This document shows positions 25,551-37,972 of a stretch of DNA of 64,000 nucleotides, in pieces (positions within the stretch are counted from its first letter, which is position 1; every line of letters begins with the position of its first letter). The notes below the pieces were generated by a model. The model saw only the letters and a program-made list of their open reading frames with translations. It was not told the origin of the DNA and ran no database searches. This DNA comes from Plasmodium brasilianum (Eukaryota > Apicomplexa > Aconoidasida > Haemosporida > Plasmodiidae). A program made the translations under genes and the position numbers. The DNA lies in the NCBI RefSeq assembly GCF_023973825.1, contig NC_090124.1:1853501-1917500 (forward strand). Reading direction: 5' to 3'.

Positions 25551-28500
25551 CTAATCCCATATGATATTTTTCAACACATACTTAGCCTGTTCATACCTAT
25601 TTAGTTTTCTGAAAATAACGCTTAAATTGTAGGAAGCTGAGAAGAGCAGGTGCTTTTTATCAAAAAAGAGCAAATAGAAATTCGAATATTTAGTATTTAA
25701 GTTATGGTAATAATTAATAAGTTTTTTATAATATATACTTTTTTTATTATAATTTAAAATTGGATAATTTAAACAAGTGTAACACATGCACTTCTTCATA
25801 TTAATGACATAATTGTAAATAAATTTTTCATTTATATTTAGATGATTTATATTTATAACCATTTGTATTTCTTTATCTGCTTTTTTTATCAAATCTATTA
25901 CAGCCAAATATAATTTCATACATTCATTATAATAAGACAAGTGATGTAAAGCTCGTCCTAGGTTGTACAAAATTTCTGCTAAGTATATATATTTATAAAT
26001 TTTAAAAAATAGGGAAAATTTTTTATATTTTTTTTTTTTCCTCCATATTTTCTGTTCATATCTTTTTGAAATGTATTCATTTAATAAACAAAATGATGTC
26101 ATTATAACACATTCTCGGTTGACTACTCTGTACCCACTTGTGTAGTTGAAATAGGAGGTGGTCAAACTAAATAAAAAGTTCATATTATCCGCTATGTTTT
26201 CAAAATTGTTTATAATTTCGTTTTTCCTTCTTTTTTCAGTCCATAGTTTTAGCTTGGTAAAGAGAAAATTTTCTTCATCCGGATCGTTTTCCCCGTTCGC
26301 ACGTTCGTCTCGTTCATCTCGTTCGTCTCGTTGTTCGACACAGTTGTAGTTGAAATTCTCCAAATGGGAGTGGCCTACCTCTTTGCTATGACTCCCCTCA
26401 AAACTATTATGCCATTCATCATCATTATCGTTATTGTTATCATTGTCGTTATTATCACCACCATTATCATAATCATTATCATAATCATTATCACCATCAT
26501 TATCATAATCATTATCACCATCATTATCATAATCATTATCACCACCATTATCATAATCATTAGCATCCCCCTTCTCTTGCGCAACTTCCAGTTTTTCCCA
26601 ACTTTCTATCTTCTCAATCTTGTCGAGCATAAATTCATCTTCCCTTGCTCGTAATTTGAGCGCGTTAATTTTCCTATTTTTTAGCAAAAATGTGTAAGCT
26701 CTTGTGTACTCATGCACTGCATTAACAATCATACATGACAAGTTGCATATATTTCCAATTAAATAAACTAAAAATGGATTAGTATTCTTATACTGTATAG
26801 TTCTAACTAGAAAAAGTCTAAAGATAATTAGTATATTTTTATTTTTGGATTTCGAAATTGAGGTAAGAAAATCTTGACAAAAATTACCAGTTAAGACTAT
26901 ATCACTATAATATTTTAAAATCTTATATTCATCTTTTTCTTTTTTATTAAATATGTACATATCATTCAAACATCTTACTTGTTTTTCAAAATTCCCACTT
27001 GATATATACAATTTATTTAACATCAGATTAATTCTAAATATATAATATTTGCAATCAATATATTTGCTTGTCTTAATAAAATTGGTGTATTCCTTTCTCA
27101 TTTCTTCCTTAATACAGTTCGTAATGGTGTTGTTAAAATAGTAGCACTTCAACCTGCTCAACTTGTCCACATTGCCACTACTCCTACCATCATTTCGATA
27201 ATCTTTAAACTCCTTTTTAATCGTTCTAAGGTAGTTAATAAACTTTAGCTTGTTCGACCTTCGATTCTTTAAATACAGGCTTAAAATATGTATTGCATCT
27301 TCATATAAATTCATCATGCTAACTAGAAAAAAGGATTCTTCAAAGAACAACAGACTATAATATAGACCTAAATAGCTTTCAAAAGAAAAGAAGTTTAGCC
27401 GCTTCCTCGTGAGTAGGAAAGAAAACTTTCTAATTCTTTTTTCCCCCTTATTATCACCCCTGTTATCACCGCTGTTATCACCACTGTTATCACCCCTGTT
27501 ATCACCCCTGTTATCACCATTTTTATCACCGCTACTGCAAATATCATCTCCATTGTAATACTTCTTACTGACCCGAGAGTCCTCTGCATTCACTGCACGA
27601 TTTAACCTGTCCAAGTTACGCGAATTTCCTGTATTATTTATATTTTTCGAATTCGTATAATTTAATTTAGAAGGATTATCAGTTCGGTTGTTCTCACCAT
27701 AAGGGTAAGGATTATAACCTGCATTTACAAACAAGCAGTTATCATCTGTCCCATTTGCAGCATCCCTACTATACCTGCTTCTTCCTTTCCCTCTATCTCT
27801 TCCATTAACATTTCCAATTCTGCTTCCATCTGCTCCCCCTATCCCTTTTTTATAATTTAAAATTTCCTTTTCCATATAAGTATGTATTCTGTTAAAATCA
27901 TTTTCTACTTCATATAAGAAATAAAACAAGTTGTAACTAAATTTGTAAAATTTCATAACTATTTTACTGTTCAGTATCTCTGCTTCTATATCACATTTAA
28001 ATTTGGAAAGATTCCTATAAAACTCTTTTCTTATTCTTACTTCTTCATTCTTATAATTACCGCTGTTACCCTTTGTTCCACACGCACTCTCCCTTGCATC
28101 GTCATCAGGACCACAGCAAAGGTTATAACCATTGCAGTTGTCATGATTGAGGAGATCCTCACAAGGACCGTAACTGTTACTTCCACAGTTGACACTACTA
28201 GAACAACCTGCACTGCTAATCCTATTTCCATTGATTCCTCTCTTGCTGCAACCCCTACTTCTACCATCTGTATCTCCCCATTGAAAAAGCGTGTGGCTCA
28301 AGTCCTCTATTAGGATCCCCTTGTAAAAGAGCTGCATCTGGACCAGTTGTACATGTCCATAGATAATATTCATATCTTGCTGTTTTTTTCTTTTTTTAAA
28401 AATATTAAATGAGCAAGCGAGAAATAGTAAATACTCTCTATATTTAAACAAGGTTCGAATTCTTTGTACATTTTCTTTTTGCACCTCCTTTTTACTATTC

Positions 28501-31500
28501 ATTAAACTTAAAATGTTATACAAATATAAATAATTTAAAATAAACAGGTTATATTTAACACAGAAATAGCAGAAGCAAATATTTTCTTTTATTCTAATTA
28601 TACTATTTATATTACTCTTGGATATATAATTATCATATTTATAGTATATATATTTTTTTTTTTGAAAAATATAAAAAATATGTACAATATAACTATTATG
28701 ACATGTATAAAGTAATAGTTTATTTTTCTGGTTTAACAATTTTAGAAGAAGTATTTCTCTCTCCTTATTACTTAATGGTTTTGGCATAGAACAAATGGAT
28801 CTTAACCTCTTTTCCTTAATACTTAATAACACATTTATTGACTTATTATATTTTTCTAGTTTATATAAAATGTCAATGTATAACATTTTTATATCAATTT
28901 CCATGTTAGTCTTACTCAGATTTTCATTATTTAAAATTTTCAATATTATCTTTTCTGCTTTGCTGTAATTTTCCAAAAAGTAGTAACACTTGACTAACTT
29001 ATAAACAACATTTACAAAATTTACTTCGTTCTCAAATTTTATTATTACATCGTTCGTTGGTACAGGTGCTGGTAGATGTAATGGCATCGACAGTGATATG
29101 TTACCTATGTTTGATGAAATGGAGTTGTGGAACGCTTCTTCACTATTCTTTCCGCTCATTACATTTACTAATTCGTGAGCAGTATTCCTTTGGAGTTTAT
29201 CCCACTCCTTACCGCTACCGCTATGACTATTAGTAGCCTGACGAAATGTACCATCTCCACCTACACCTGCATCTGGGTTCCTATAATAGTTACCCTTTTT
29301 CCCATTTAATACACTACTTTTTCCCCTTTTGTAAATACATCGATAAAAATGAATCCCCCCTTCGTACATGCATCTACCGTAATATGATTCAGCTATGTTA
29401 AAGATTACGTCTTCATAAAAGGAATAGTCATTACTAAATATAAAGCGCAAAAATGGGGCTTTTAACAAATATGAAAAGTGTACATTATACCCTGTTATTA
29501 TTACTGCCTTAATATATTGTATGAATATATCTATATGAAGAATGTCATCACTTCTTTTTTCTAATTTTTTAAAAACAAAAATGCATTCATCGTATTTACT
29601 ATTTAATATCTGCGTTTGCATTAGTAGAGAAATAACTGTTTTTTCCGTATACGTGAAATGGACATTCGGCTGGTTAGATACACTCGGAAAATGCATCCCC
29701 TCTTTCCAGCTGCTTTTCCAGTCGTATTTCCAATTTGATCCGTTAGATACGGTAAGCAAATATGGACCATTTTCCCCATCCTCATTACTCTTCATGTTCT
29801 TCCCCTTTTCTCTCATTATTTGTAGATACATACTTTTCAAAAAATGATAACACTCGGTAGGACTTCTCAAAATTATTAAACATAAACATATATACATATC
29901 TACAATAATATTAGTAGTATTACTTTTATTTTTTAGAACTAATAAATTTTTTAGCGCATTCTTATAATCCTCCAACAAGATATACGTAAATGCTAGATTG
30001 AAATATAGGTGTTTCATAAAGTTGTCAAGCTCGTTTGTGCTGCTACTCCATCTAGTGTTGATCCTCTCCCTGTTATTATTTGTGCTATATCTTTTTTTGT
30101 TGTTCTCCTTTATATCCTCTTCATACATATACCTTTTCACATATTCCTTCTGCCCTTCGATGCCATCACAGCAAGCATCCTCTTCGGTGCCTTCCATTCC
30201 ATCACTAACTCTTTCTCCCTCATTTGGGAAGAATCTCATATCGTTTCCATCGCTACTATTGCTATTACAACAGTTATCACCATTGATCCTTTTCCATTTT
30301 TCCCTTTTCCTCTTGTACAATTTTAACACTCTGTACAAACAGTAAAGTACAGTGTTATACTGCTTTTCAATTTTACACAAATCTATAATATTGTACCAAG
30401 ATAAGAAATCATTACGTGATAAATGAGCTGCTATGGTATAATAATTTATTGCTTTTTTCAAATTTTTAAATTCCAGCTCATATATTAACCCTAATAAATG
30501 AAAAGGATCATGGTAACATGGGGAAAGTTTTATAACCGTTTCTAATATAACTATGCACTCCTCAAAATTTTTGCTAATATATAAATTGTTGGCCTTGTTC
30601 ATTAGAGATTCTACTTCTTTATTCATTTTTGTCGGTTCGACTGATGCTAACCTTTTCTCGTTATTCTTGTACCTTTTGACCCTTTTTTTTCTCTCCATAT
30701 CTTGTTCCCACGGTTGACCCTCATCTATGCCCATATTTTCTCCCATATTTTCTCTCATATTTCCTCCCTCATTTCTTTGTCCATTTCTTTGTCCACTTCT
30801 TTGTCCACTTCTTTGTCCACTTCTTTGTCCACTTCTTTGTCCACTTCTTCGTCCATTTCTTCTTCCATTTCCCCTTATATTTCCTTTGTTATTTCCATTT
30901 TTTTTTTTTTTTTTTTTTTTGCCTTTTCTTCTGCTGAAGTATATTTCGTCCTCATTCGCATAATCGCCCCCCTCCTCGGCGTCTTCCTCCTCATCAGCAT
31001 TGTTATGTTTCAGTAACAACAATTCTTCATCGCTTATACTACTACTCGAGTTCGTTTCACTGTCCAAATTAGCATTACTTGAGTAGTCGTTTAAGTGATC
31101 ATCAGTATCAAATATGTAAGAGTCGTAGGAGTATACATGATTATTTTTTTTCTCCATATTTAATACATTTTCTTGATTAGAACAAAAATAAAAATATAGA
31201 ATGTTATTTAAGTTTACATTATTGATATCTAATAGCCTTTTTTCACTAAAAAGAACATTCCTGCTATTAATCGAATGCACAATATTCTGTTTATATATAA
31301 TGGTATTATTTAAATCAAAATTATTAACATGATTATTGTTTTCTTCGATTTTCTTATTTTCAAATTTTTTACATGTATAATCCCCATATTCACTTATCGG
31401 TACTTTTTTCAATTTATTTAAATCTTCCAAAAAAAGAGAAAAATATAAATCTTCCTCTTTCATCTCATCATATAATAAGGTACTATCAATTTCTTCATTA

Positions 31501-32129
31501 TATAATGATCCTAATGATAAGTTTTTTTCTCTTTCTTCATACGTTTCGCTCTTTTTATTAAAATTTAGCAAACTGTCAATTTGATTCTGCAGATTTTCGT
31601 CATTCATTTTGTCGTTTTTAACAACTGCGTAATATTTCAAAACGTCCTCGTTGTCATCCTTATCGTTCTCCTGCTCATCAATTCCATCATCATCATTACC
31701 ATCACCACCATATTTTCCATCTTCCTGCTTATCATCATTTTTGTTTTGATCTGCTTCTACATCTTTCTCCCCCTTCCCGTAATTGTAGCCACATGGGGTA
31801 TTAAAATTATACCTTTCCCATTTTTCGAAATTGCCATTAAGTTTATTCTGTTCATAATTTACTGAGTTTCCCACATAACTGTTTGCATATTCATTATTTT
31901 TAAATTTATATTCTTTGTATGTCTGTTCTTTTGTTGCTACATTTGCGATATACTTCTTATTTACGTTAAATAAATTTTCTTCAAATGAATCGCTATGGTC
32001 ACTGTGAATATTACAATCGTTATGATCGCCATAATAGCCATAATCGCTATTTTCATTTACGTTTTTGTTATTAAGTATAAAATTGCCTGTGTTTTCCCTG
32101 TTTTCATTTTCCGTTTCAGGGTCATTCAT
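25551..32129 (-). CDS. TFIIIC TPR subunit (TFC4/GTF3C3 family), putative
   Basis: A single exon of 2192 residues. After an acidic, Asn-rich N-terminus comes VESLMNKANNLYISKNFEEC (about residue 510), then SPCYHDPFHLLGLIYELEF and KAINYYTIAAHLSRNDFLSW: the first TPRs have the PFHxLGLIYE and AAHL sequence typical of the GTF3C3/TFC4 subunit, which recruits TFIIIB to tRNA and 5S genes for RNA polymerase III. The C-terminal TPRs (AEILYNLGRALHHLSYYNEC; the end YNLSVIFRKLNRYEQAKYVL) also match that family. The protein is about twice the usual size because of low-complexity inserts: RSGQ repeats (about 30780-30850), GDNRGDNS repeats (27445-27530) and DYDNDGDN repeats (26450-26560). ATG 32129 is preceded by stops and TA-rich DNA. 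Family level is fairly sure; exact subunit identity is an inference. Confidence 0.75.
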   Translation of the reverse strand: MNDPETENENRENTGNFILNNKNVNENSDYGYYGDHNDCNIHSDHSDSFEENLFNVNKKYIANVATKEQTYKEYKFKNNEYANSYVGNSVNYEQNKLNGNFEKWERYNFNTPCGYNYGKGEKDVEADQNKNDDKQEDGKYGGDGNDDDGIDEQENDKDDNEDVLKYYAVVKNDKMNDENLQNQIDSLLNFNKKSETYEEREKNLSLGSLYNEEIDSTLLYDEMKEEDLYFSLFLEDLNKLKKVPISEYGDYTCKKFENKKIEENNNHVNNFDLNNTIIYKQNIVHSINSRNVLFSEKRLLDINNVNLNNILYFYFCSNQENVLNMEKKNNHVYSYDSYIFDTDDHLNDYSSNANLDSETNSSSSISDEELLLLKHNNADEEEDAEEGGDYANEDEIYFSRRKGKKKKKKKNGNNKGNIRGNGRRNGRRSGQRSGQRSGQRSGQRSGQRNGQRNEGGNMRENMGENMGIDEGQPWEQDMERKKRVKRYKNNEKRLASVEPTKMNKEVESLMNKANNLYISKNFEECIVILETVIKLSPCYHDPFHLLGLIYELEFKNLKKAINYYTIAAHLSRNDFLSWYNIIDLCKIEKQYNTVLYCLYRVLKLYKRKREKWKRINGDNCCNSNSSDGNDMRFFPNEGERVSDGMEGTEEDACCDGIEGQKEYVKRYMYEEDIKENNKKRYSTNNNRERINTRWSSSTNELDNFMKHLYFNLAFTYILLEDYKNALKNLLVLKNKSNTTNIIVDMYICLCLIILRSPTECYHFLKSMYLQIMREKGKNMKSNEDGENGPYLLTVSNGSNWKYDWKSSWKEGMHFPSVSNQPNVHFTYTEKTVISLLMQTQILNSKYDECIFVFKKLEKRSDDILHIDIFIQYIKAVIITGYNVHFSYLLKAPFLRFIFSNDYSFYEDVIFNIAESYYGRCMYEGGIHFYRCIYKRGKSSVLNGKKGNYYRNPDAGVGGDGTFRQATNSHSGSGKEWDKLQRNTAHELVNVMSGKNSEEAFHNSISSNIGNISLSMPLHLPAPVPTNDVIIKFENEVNFVNVVYKLVKCYYFLENYSKAEKIILKILNNENLSKTNMEIDIKMLYIDILYKLEKYNKSINVLLSIKEKRLRSICSMPKPLSNKEREILLLKLLNQKNKLLLYTCHNSYIVHIFYIFQKKKYIYYKYDNYISKSNINSIIRIKENICFCYFCVKYNLFILNYLYLYNILSLMNSKKEVQKENVQRIRTLFKYREYLLFLACSFNIFKKRKKQQDMNIIYGHVQLVQMQLFYKGILIEDLSHTLFQWGDTDGRSRGCSKRGINGNRISSAGCSSSVNCGSNSYGPCEDLLNHDNCNGYNLCCGPDDDARESACGTKGNSGNYKNEEVRIRKEFYRNLSKFKCDIEAEILNSKIVMKFYKFSYNLFYFLYEVENDFNRIHTYMEKEILNYKKGIGGADGSRIGNVNGRDRGKGRSRYSRDAANGTDDNCLFVNAGYNPYPYGENNRTDNPSKLNYTNSKNINNTGNSRNLDRLNRAVNAEDSRVSKKYYNGDDICSSGDKNGDNRGDNRGDNSGDNSGDNRGDNKGEKRIRKFSFLLTRKRLNFFSFESYLGLYYSLLFFEESFFLVSMMNLYEDAIHILSLYLKNRRSNKLKFINYLRTIKKEFKDYRNDGRSSGNVDKLSRLKCYYFNNTITNCIKEEMRKEYTNFIKTSKYIDCKYYIFRINLMLNKLYISSGNFEKQVRCLNDMYIFNKKEKDEYKILKYYSDIVLTGNFCQDFLTSISKSKNKNILIIFRLFLVRTIQYKNTNPFLVYLIGNICNLSCMIVNAVHEYTRAYTFLLKNRKINALKLRAREDEFMLDKIEKIESWEKLEVAQEKGDANDYDNGGDNDYDNDGDNDYDNDGDNDYDNDYDNGGDNNDNDNNNDNDDEWHNSFEGSHSKEVGHSHLENFNYNCVEQRDERDERDERANGENDPDEENFLFTKLKLWTEKRRKNEIINNFENIADNMNFLFSLTTSYFNYTSGYRVVNRECVIMTSFCLLNEYISKRYEQKIWRKKKKYKKFSLFFKIYKYIYLAEILYNLGRALHHLSYYNECMKLYLAVIDLIKKADKEIQMVININHLNINEKFIYNYVINMKKCMCYTCLNYPILNYNKKSIYYKKLINYYHNLNTKYSNFYLLFFDKKHLLFSASYNLSVIFRKLNRYEQAKYVLKNIIWD

Positions 32130-32585
32130 TCTTCAAGTGATGAACAAAAATTATATATATATACATACATGTATACATACATACATATATATACATATAT
32201 TCTTGAAAATCTACATATTTACTACTACTACGCTTCATTTATGCCTTTTCCATAGTTTACTGCAGAAATATGCCCACTGAGCTATTTTGTTTTACCAACG
32301 TTTATTTCTTCCACGAATTTGTAATTTCTAAAAAATTTTATCAGCATTCTATACGATTACGGTTTTATTATACTGTACGGACATACATATAAACATACAT
32401 ACATACATATATACATACATATATACATACATACATATATACATACATACATATATACATACATATATACATATATATCATATATGTAACACTTAGAGCA
32501 TTCACCAATTTTTAAAAATTAAAACTTTAATATTAAAGCTTAAAAATTAAAAATTTAAATTATTATATAATACATACATATGTAC

Positions 32586-32616
<31 letters not shown>

Positions 32617-32710
32617 ATTACAAAGTAAAAGTTAATTCGAAAGAAATGGAGAAAAACAGAATAAAACTTGGAATTTTTCCAAGTTCGGCATTTAATTCTA
32701 TATACATACG

Positions 32711-32742
<32 letters not shown>

Positions 32743-34914
32743 CAAATGACAAAATGTAGAAACTGCATGTAAATGCATTTTCATTTTAGTATTAAAACGG
32801 GGAAATTAAAGCATAATAAAAAATTACTAAAAAAAAAATATCTACATACAATATATATATTTATACAATCATTATGAGATTTAAATATGAAGAAAAAATT
32901 ACGACCTTATCAATAATAAAAGCAAGAAAATGATTAAGTATTTTAATTTAGCGGAAAAAAAAAAATAAAAAGGGGAAAATTCTGTTTTGCTATTTATTTA
33001 ATATAAGCATATATATCTACATGACACATTTCTACGCAAAACGTACCTCGAACGAGTAACTATTTGCATTACCACATGAGCATGGTATTCACATATACAT
33101 AATACATACACACGTATATATATTACATTTAGGTATACGTAAATGTTCTATATATATGTATGCAAAAATGCAAGTATTTCTCGTACAACTGTGTATTTAA
33201 TTTTTCTAGATATTCCAAATCTTAGGAATCATCTATTTTTCTTTTTTTATTTTTTGCCAACAAGGCAAATTTTTTTATATAATAAGAATGTAAGTAATAT
33301 CTCCATAATGCTTCGAGAAACAACAGTTCTATTTAAATAAGGGTCCCATCTTTTGAAATGGCAGACATAAAAACTACGTTAAAGTCGCTTATTCATTATT
33401 AAACTAAAACAAATAACATATTATAATTTTACAATATAAAAAAAGAAAAGAAAAAATTACTGGGTGTTTTTACATTTAAAATGGTTTTATTATTTCCCTC
33501 TTACAAATGTATGCGACGTATGCATCCAACGTACGTTTACTTTTTCTTTTTTTTGGTAATAATCTATAAATTTCTTGTTCATATTTTTTTTTTTTTTTTT
33601 TTTTTTTTTGTATTAATAATCTCCAAACTTCTTGCTAGTTCATATATTTTTTTTTTTTTTTTGGTAATAATTAATCTCTAAATTTCTTACCAGTTAATAT
33701 TTTTTTTTTTTTTCTTTTTCTTTATTTTCATTTTACGTTATTTTTTCGTACTTTTTTCCTTTTATCATTTGATCGTTTTTTTTTTTTTTTTTTTTTTTTT
33801 ATGTTGTGTTAAAATGGAATATTTACATTTTCCGTTTAGCAGTGGTTTATTTTAAATAAATAAGATAAATATTTCGTAATTATATTCTTTTAGTATGTAT
33901 TTTTATTTTTTTTAGCAGTTTATTTGTGTGTGTACGTGTGCACATAAAAAACAGTGAAATTTTGTTCATATACATTACATATATATATATATATACATAT
34001 ATATGTATATATATACATATATATGTATGTATACATTTTTGTTTCTTAAGATTGGCTATATTAATACACAAATTAGACTTCACTGCTTTTTGCTAAGTAC
34101 TGTGTGTTTATTTTCAATGAATATTATTAATAAGTGAATAATGACAGTGACATGAAAAAAATGCATGAAAAGAAATATACGTAAGTACATACATAAATAC
34201 ATACATAAATACATGCATATTTACATGCATACGTACATTCATACGTACATTCATACGTACATTCATACATACATATATATGTATTTGTACGTATATGCAT
34301 ATATATATATATATATATATGTATAAGATATTCGTCGCGCACTTAAGATGATTTCAGTATTTCTGTTCCTGAATCAAGCAAAATATTGTGATAAGACAAA
34401 GAAAAAATTTCGCATGAAATGTACATAATTTTTTTAAAATATTTTTACTGGGGGTATTAATACTCACTTATTTTGTACATAGTAATATGCTAAGGGGAAA
34501 CAACAAAAAAAAAAGATAAAAAAGATAAAAAAAGAAGGGAAATAAACATACATTTATGCATATATACACGTATATATGCATTTATGTATATATTCAAATA
34601 AAAACATGCATATATAAACACGTAGTATAATATATGTAAATATATATATATGTGTGTACATATAATATATATAACATTTGGACGTAGAAAATTTTCAGCA
34701 GTTGGATGTAGTGAAAAATATTTTATCTAATTTGTGAGAATTAGTTAAAAAGTGGATAACTGTTTTTTAAATTAATTTTCATAGTTGTCACGATTACAAC
34801 AAAAATTAATTCTCTTTTAATTTTTCTGTGTTTATTAGTGATTATTTGTATTTATTTGTACTTATTTATGTTTATTTGTGTTTGTTTATGCTTCTTTGTG
34901 TTACTTTTACGCTT

Positions 34915-35095
34915 CTTTTTGTTTCATTTTGTTTCGTTTATTTTTGTTTCTTTTTGTTTCGTTTATTTTTGTTTCTTTTTGTTTCGTTTATTTTTGTTTC
35001 TTTTTGTTTCGTTTATTTTTGTTTCTTTTGTTTCGTTTATTTTTGTTTCTTTTGTTTCGTTTATTTTTGTTTCTTTTCGCTTCTTTTCGCTTATT
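34915..35095. repeat. About 26-bp minisatellite (gtttcgtttatttttgtttctttt)n
   Basis: Six to seven copies, the last ones shortened by two bases. The three plus-strand frames stay open and read Phe/Val/Cys-rich peptides, which explains the apparent reading frames at 34828-35136. Confidence 0.85.
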
Positions 35096-35489
35096 TGTGT
35101 TTTTTTATTCTTTTCTGTGAAAATTTAGGAAAATGAGGTGGCTATGTGAAGTACATAAAAAAAGACTTTGATGCAGTTACATATTCATGTATACTTGGGG
35201 AATAACATAATTTTAATCTTTTTAAATGATACTCTTAAGTTATTAAAAGATAAAATTTGCCTGTTTTACTGAATCCTTTAGGTATTTGTAACATTTCGTC
35301 CTATTATAGACATTACTATATTTATATATACCATTTGCATACTATATGTAGTGCGTGTAGAATTATTAAGCAGGAACGTTGAAGATTTTGTAATTTATAT
35401 AAATGATGACAGCATATTATAACAAGTGATGAAAATTTAATTACGCCGTTGTAATATTATTTAAATGATTACATAATAGATTTTATTTT

Positions 35490-35990
35490 CCATTTTATTT
35501 TATTTTATTTTATTCTATATTTTGTGTTCTATTTTATTCTCCATTTTATTCCCTATTTAATTTTCTGTTTTATTCTCTATTTTATTCTTTATTTTATTCT
35601 TTATTTTATTCTCTATTTTATTCTCTATTTTATTCTCTATTTTATTCTCTATTTTATTCTCTATTTTATTCTCTATTTTATTCTCTATTTGATTTTCTAT
35701 TTGATTTTCTATTTCATTATCTATTTGATTTTCTATTTTATTTTTTGTTTTATTTTCCATTTTATTTTTTGTTTTATTTTCCATTTTATTTTTTATTTTA
35801 TTTTCCATTTTATACTCTATTTTATTTTCCATTTTATACTCTATTTTATTTTCCATTTTATACTCTATTTTATTTTCCATTTTATACTCTATTTTATTTT
35901 CCATTTTATTCTCTATTTTATTTTCTATTTTGTTCCTTATTTTATTTTCTATTTTGTTCTTTATTTTATTTTATATTTTATTTCTTTTTT
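35490..35990. repeat. T-rich minisatellite of 12- and 24-bp units (ttttattctcta / ttttattttcca)
   Basis: About 500 bp. The left part is a 12-bp unit TTTTATTCTCTA; the right part is a 24-bp higher-order unit TTTTATTTTCCATTTTATAC plus TCTA. The minus strand stays open as MENKIEYK repeats for 115 codons, with no non-repeat sequence attached; I treat it as non-coding. Confidence 0.85.
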
Positions 35991-36394
35991 CTTTTTTTTG
36001 TGGATTCGTAAATATGATCATGTAAATATTACTCTCATTGCTTAACATTTAGAACGTAATATTGTATATTCAATATTCAACATTTAAGTTATATGTACAT
36101 ATGTGTGTATATGTTCATATACCCATATATGTGTACATCCTAGATAGCTTAACAAATGAAAGATAAAATAAATTAAAACAAATAAAAAAAAAAAAAAAAA
36201 AAAAAAAAAATCAAGATAAAGTTACAGATATATAGACAAAGACAAAGATCAAGATCAGTGAGGAGAATAATAAAAGAATAATTATTAATTTTTATAAAAA
36301 AAAGGAACATTATTTTACAACTTAATGTTTGTGTGTTTGTGTGCGTGCATTTCATTAACATAAACAACTACAATAAAAAAAAAAAAAAAAAAAA

Positions 36395-36850
36395 ATGAGA
36401 CCTAAATATATGCAGGCTCCACAAGGGAAACACGAAAAAAAGAGAGGTGGTAATTTATTCATATTTATTGTTTTTTTTATACTAAGTAAGAATATAAATA
36501 ATTAAAAAAAAATTTGTAACAATTAGAATATATGTACAATATTTAAAATGGTTTATAAATGATCTTTTTTTTTGTTCCCTTATTTATATTATATTCTTCT
36601 TTTCATTTTTTGTAGCCTTTATATATATAGGGTACACAGGAATTGTTTTGAGGTCATGGTTCATTCCATATAGAAGTGGCACGTTTACAATAGCCGCCGT
36701 GTTTCATGTCTTTTTTTTTTTGTTTTTACTGAGTTTCATAAAAGTAAAAATTAAAAATAGCACACATACGTACGGATATATATGCATGTACGTATACGTA
36801 CATATGCATATATATGTAAATGTATATATACTTGTACATACATGCTTGTG

Positions 36851-36882
<32 letters not shown>

Positions 36883-37680
36883 CATAGTGTGCATCAACGG
36901 ACCCAGGGAAAGTCCCACGCAACTGGGGTTTTTATGTGGGAGATGATGTAAAAAGAAGAAGATACTGCAAAATATGTAATGTATGGAAACCAGACAGGAC
37001 TCATCATTGTTCAGCATGTAATAGATGTGTATTAAATATGGATCATCACTGTCCATGGATAAATAATTGTGTTGGGTTTTTTAATAGAAGATTTTTTATT
37101 CAATTATTATTTTATGGCTTAATTTGTCTATTCATTGTTGCTGTTCAAACTTTTCATTATATTTTCATTGATAATGCTAATGCATATTTAGATGATGGGT
37201 TTCATGAAAAGTCATCTTTTGTAGCTCTTGAATATACCTATGCATCTATTGTTTTGTTTTTGACGTTCGTTTTAATTTTTGCTTTAGTACCATTTACTAA
37301 ATTTCATTTAAAATTAATTTCGAAAAATTCAACTACTATTGAAAATATGGATATATATAACCAGGAATATAACATATACAATGTAGGATGTGAAGACAAT
37401 GCAAAACAGGTTATAATAAAAGAGCACGCAAGGATGTACATGTGTATATATATACGTGCATACACACACATGTATAAATTACAAGTACATTTTATGTTTA
37501 CCCATTTTCATGCGCATCATGAACCTGAATCTACATGCACATGTACATGTATTTTCATTTTGATAGGTTTTTGGTAACAACATATTATGTTGGATGTGCC
37601 CCTTTCAGTGCATATCAAATAGACCCGCGGGTGATGGGGTCCGTTGGAGAGTTAGTGTTATGCACGAAAATAATATTTGA
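36395..37680 (+). CDS. DHHC2: DHHC palmitoyltransferase, four exons (DHHC2-type by synteny)
   Basis: Exons 36395-36449 (end could be 36446), 36616-36743, 36888-37409 and 37567-37680 join in phase to about 272 residues. Exon 2 gives the first membrane region (IGYTGIVLRSW, then TFTIAAVFHVFFFLFLLSFI). Exon 3 starts with the TDPGKVP motif, then the cysteine-rich domain: CKICNVWKPDRTHHCSACNR, then CVLNMDHHCPWINNCVGFFN with the catalytic DHHC near residue 112, and two more membrane segments (FFIQLLFYGLICLFIVAVQ; IVLFLTFVLIFALVPF). Exon 4 gives VFGNNILCWMCPF, the family's C-terminal motif region. These enzymes attach palmitate to cysteines of membrane proteins. Four helices and a cytosolic DHHC loop are expected. 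The number DHHC2 rests on remembered gene order in P. falciparum. Exon-called ORFs alone would miss 80 residues. Confidence 0.9.
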
Positions 37681-37906
37681 AAGGAAATAAAAAAATAGAG
37701 ATGGATGTATAGGTAGAAAGGTCGATATGTAGAACGGTAGACAGGTTGAGAGGTAGATGAACAGATAAATAAAAGGATGGATAGATTAACAGGTTGGCAA
37801 ATTATTAGATAAACTGAGACATAGATAAATAAAAAGATGATGGATGTACTAATTTTTTTTTAATTTATAAAATTTAATATATTTGCAAAAGAAAAGAGGA
37901 TGTTTA

Positions 37907-37972
<66 letters not shown>

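Larger units (their letters stand above)
32130..36394. other. 4.3-kb shared upstream region of TFIIIC subunit (-) and DHHC gene (+)
   Basis: A divergent intergenic region. Contents: CATA/TACA repeats (32390-32475 and 34180-34285), (TA)n runs, several poly-T runs (33580-33610, 33780-33800), a GTTTCGTTTATTTTT minisatellite (34915-35095) and a TTTTATTCTCTA/TTTTATTTTCCA minisatellite (35490-35990). A short coding-like start at 33359 (MADIKTTLKSLIHY, then TAA) is too short to call. No gene is supported. Confidence 0.55.

Noticed and set aside
35557..35904. Minus-strand frame of MENKIEYK repeats
   Set aside because: Pure translation of a 12/24-bp minisatellite with no unique coding sequence attached.
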